In this document: positions 28,769 to 29,244 of the stretch, piece after piece | How the letters are laid out: every line of letters starts with the position of its first letter | Numbering within the stretch: position 1 is the first letter of the stretch | From: Prevotella sp. UBA3288 | GTDB taxonomy: Bacteria; Bacteroidota; Bacteroidia; Bacteroidales; Bacteroidaceae | Direction of reading: 5' to 3' | Assembly (NCBI GenBank): GCA_002361655.1 | Contig: DETM01000047.1 | Location: 11,996-41,239 of the forward strand | Length of the DNA stretch: 29,244 bases | Made by a program: the position numbers and the translations under genes | Notes under the pieces: generated by a model | Told to the model about the DNA's origin: nothing | Database searches by the model: none | The model's input: only the letters and a program-made list of their open reading frames with translations

Positions 28769-29244
28769 TTAGTCGTAGACCTCTTCTTCGGGACGGTCTT
28801 CTTCGATGACCAGATTGTCGATGATGAAATTCTGGCGTTCCATCGTGTTCTTACCCATATAGTATTCCAGCAGTTTCTGTACCTGGTCGGTCTTGTGCAG
28901 GGTGACCTGCTCCAGACGGATGTCAGGACCGATGAAGCCGGCAAACTCTTCCGGCGAGATCTCGCCAAGACCTTTGAATCGGGTAATCTCCGGGTCGGGG
29001 CCCAAGTCGCTGATGGCTTTCTGACGCTCCTCCTCACTGTAGCAATAGCGCACGATGAAGTCTGATTTCTTCTCGCCTTTGGCATCGACTTCGGCCAGCT
29101 CCTCCTTACGGCGGATCTTCGTTCGGCGGTTACGGACACGGAACAGCGGCGTCTGCAGCACATAGACATGGCCCTTGCGGATCAGTTCGGGGAAGAACTG
29201 CAGGAAGAAGGTGATGATTAGCAGACGGATGTGCATGCCGTCGA
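28769..29244 (-). CDS. parE: DNA topoisomerase IV subunit B, C-terminal part (5' end outside window)
   Basis: ATPase subunit of topoisomerase IV, which decatenates daughter chromosomes. Only about 158 C-terminal codons are visible, beginning [20 protein letters not shown], the conserved TOPRIM/C-terminal GyrB-family segment, and continuing [15 protein letters not shown], typical of the type IIA B-subunit end. GyrB is the close alternative. I favour ParE because of [13 protein letters not shown], an acidic tail ([11 protein letters not shown]) and insertion of a charged region after VRNRRTK, as I recall for Bacteroidales ParE. The gene is intact to its stop at 28769. Confidence 0.7.
   Translation of the reverse strand, partial: DGMHIRLLIITFFLQFFPELIRKGHVYVLQTPLFRVRNRRTKIRRKEELAEVDAKGEKKSDFIVRYCYSEEERQKAISDLGPDPEITRFKGLGEISPEEFAGFIGPDIRLEQVTLHKTDQVQKLLEYYMGKNTMERQNFIIDNLVIEEDRPEEEVYD

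Overview
The window is a dense stretch of chromosome from a member of the Bacteroidota, most likely Bacteroidales and probably Prevotellaceae (genus not provable from this sequence). The evidence is a SusC/SusD pair, a C10 (streptopain/interpain-type) protease ending in a Prevotella-like C-terminal tail, BACON domains, FKBP triplication, and at least six promoters that fit the Bacteroidetes sigma-ABfr pattern TTTG-N19/20-TAnnTTTG. Coding DNA is GC-balanced and the gaps are strikingly AT-rich. I see no rRNA, tRNA, CRISPR array, prophage or intact insertion sequence.

Layout. 1-2073: housekeeping genes pyrH (cut by the window start) and birA on the minus strand, divergent from tadA. 2132-3802: a secreted M64 (IgA-peptidase-like) lipoprotein with BACON-type domains, minus strand. 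4014-4910: an Rpn/PD-(D/E)XK nuclease-family gene carrying a perfect 5 x 12-bp tandem repeat. 4911-5481: a 571-bp gap with a hairpin terminator, two small-ORF leader-like cassettes and the SusC promoter. 5482-12856: a nutrient-uptake locus of SusC, SusD, a third surface lipoprotein and a C10 cysteine protease. There is no glycosidase, so peptide rather than glycan uptake is the better guess. 13033-17839: a tight operon of an unknown protein, rpoN, a PAP2-like membrane protein, purE and ispG. 17860-18555: a sirtuin convergent with it. 18686-20958: three tandem FKBP-type prolyl isomerases (no signal peptide, lipoprotein, exported). 21089-24336: an Lrp/AsnC regulator, a C26-M19 two-peptidase fusion, coaD and ybeY. 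24322-29244 (minus): parE (cut by the window end), a calcium P-type ATPase and a C-terminal processing protease.

The most unusual signals are outside the genes or at domain level. (1) The short leaders directly upstream of pyrH, tadA, purE and the S41 protease consist of degenerate tandem words with a fixed period that differs by gene: 8 nt for pyrH and tadA, 9 nt for purE, 7 nt for S41. The coaD leader is a looser AT repeat. A 19-bp direct repeat spans the purE/ispG junction. Together they suggest that spacers in this genome arise by local tandem duplication, possibly tuning translation in a lineage with little Shine-Dalgarno use. (2) A single protein joins a gamma-glutamyl hydrolase-type amidotransferase domain to a renal-dipeptidase-type domain, with both active sites intact. 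(3) The leader of the SusC operon contains a structured small-ORF element with a decayed-looking relative just upstream. All of these are observations from sequence reading; no database search was possible.
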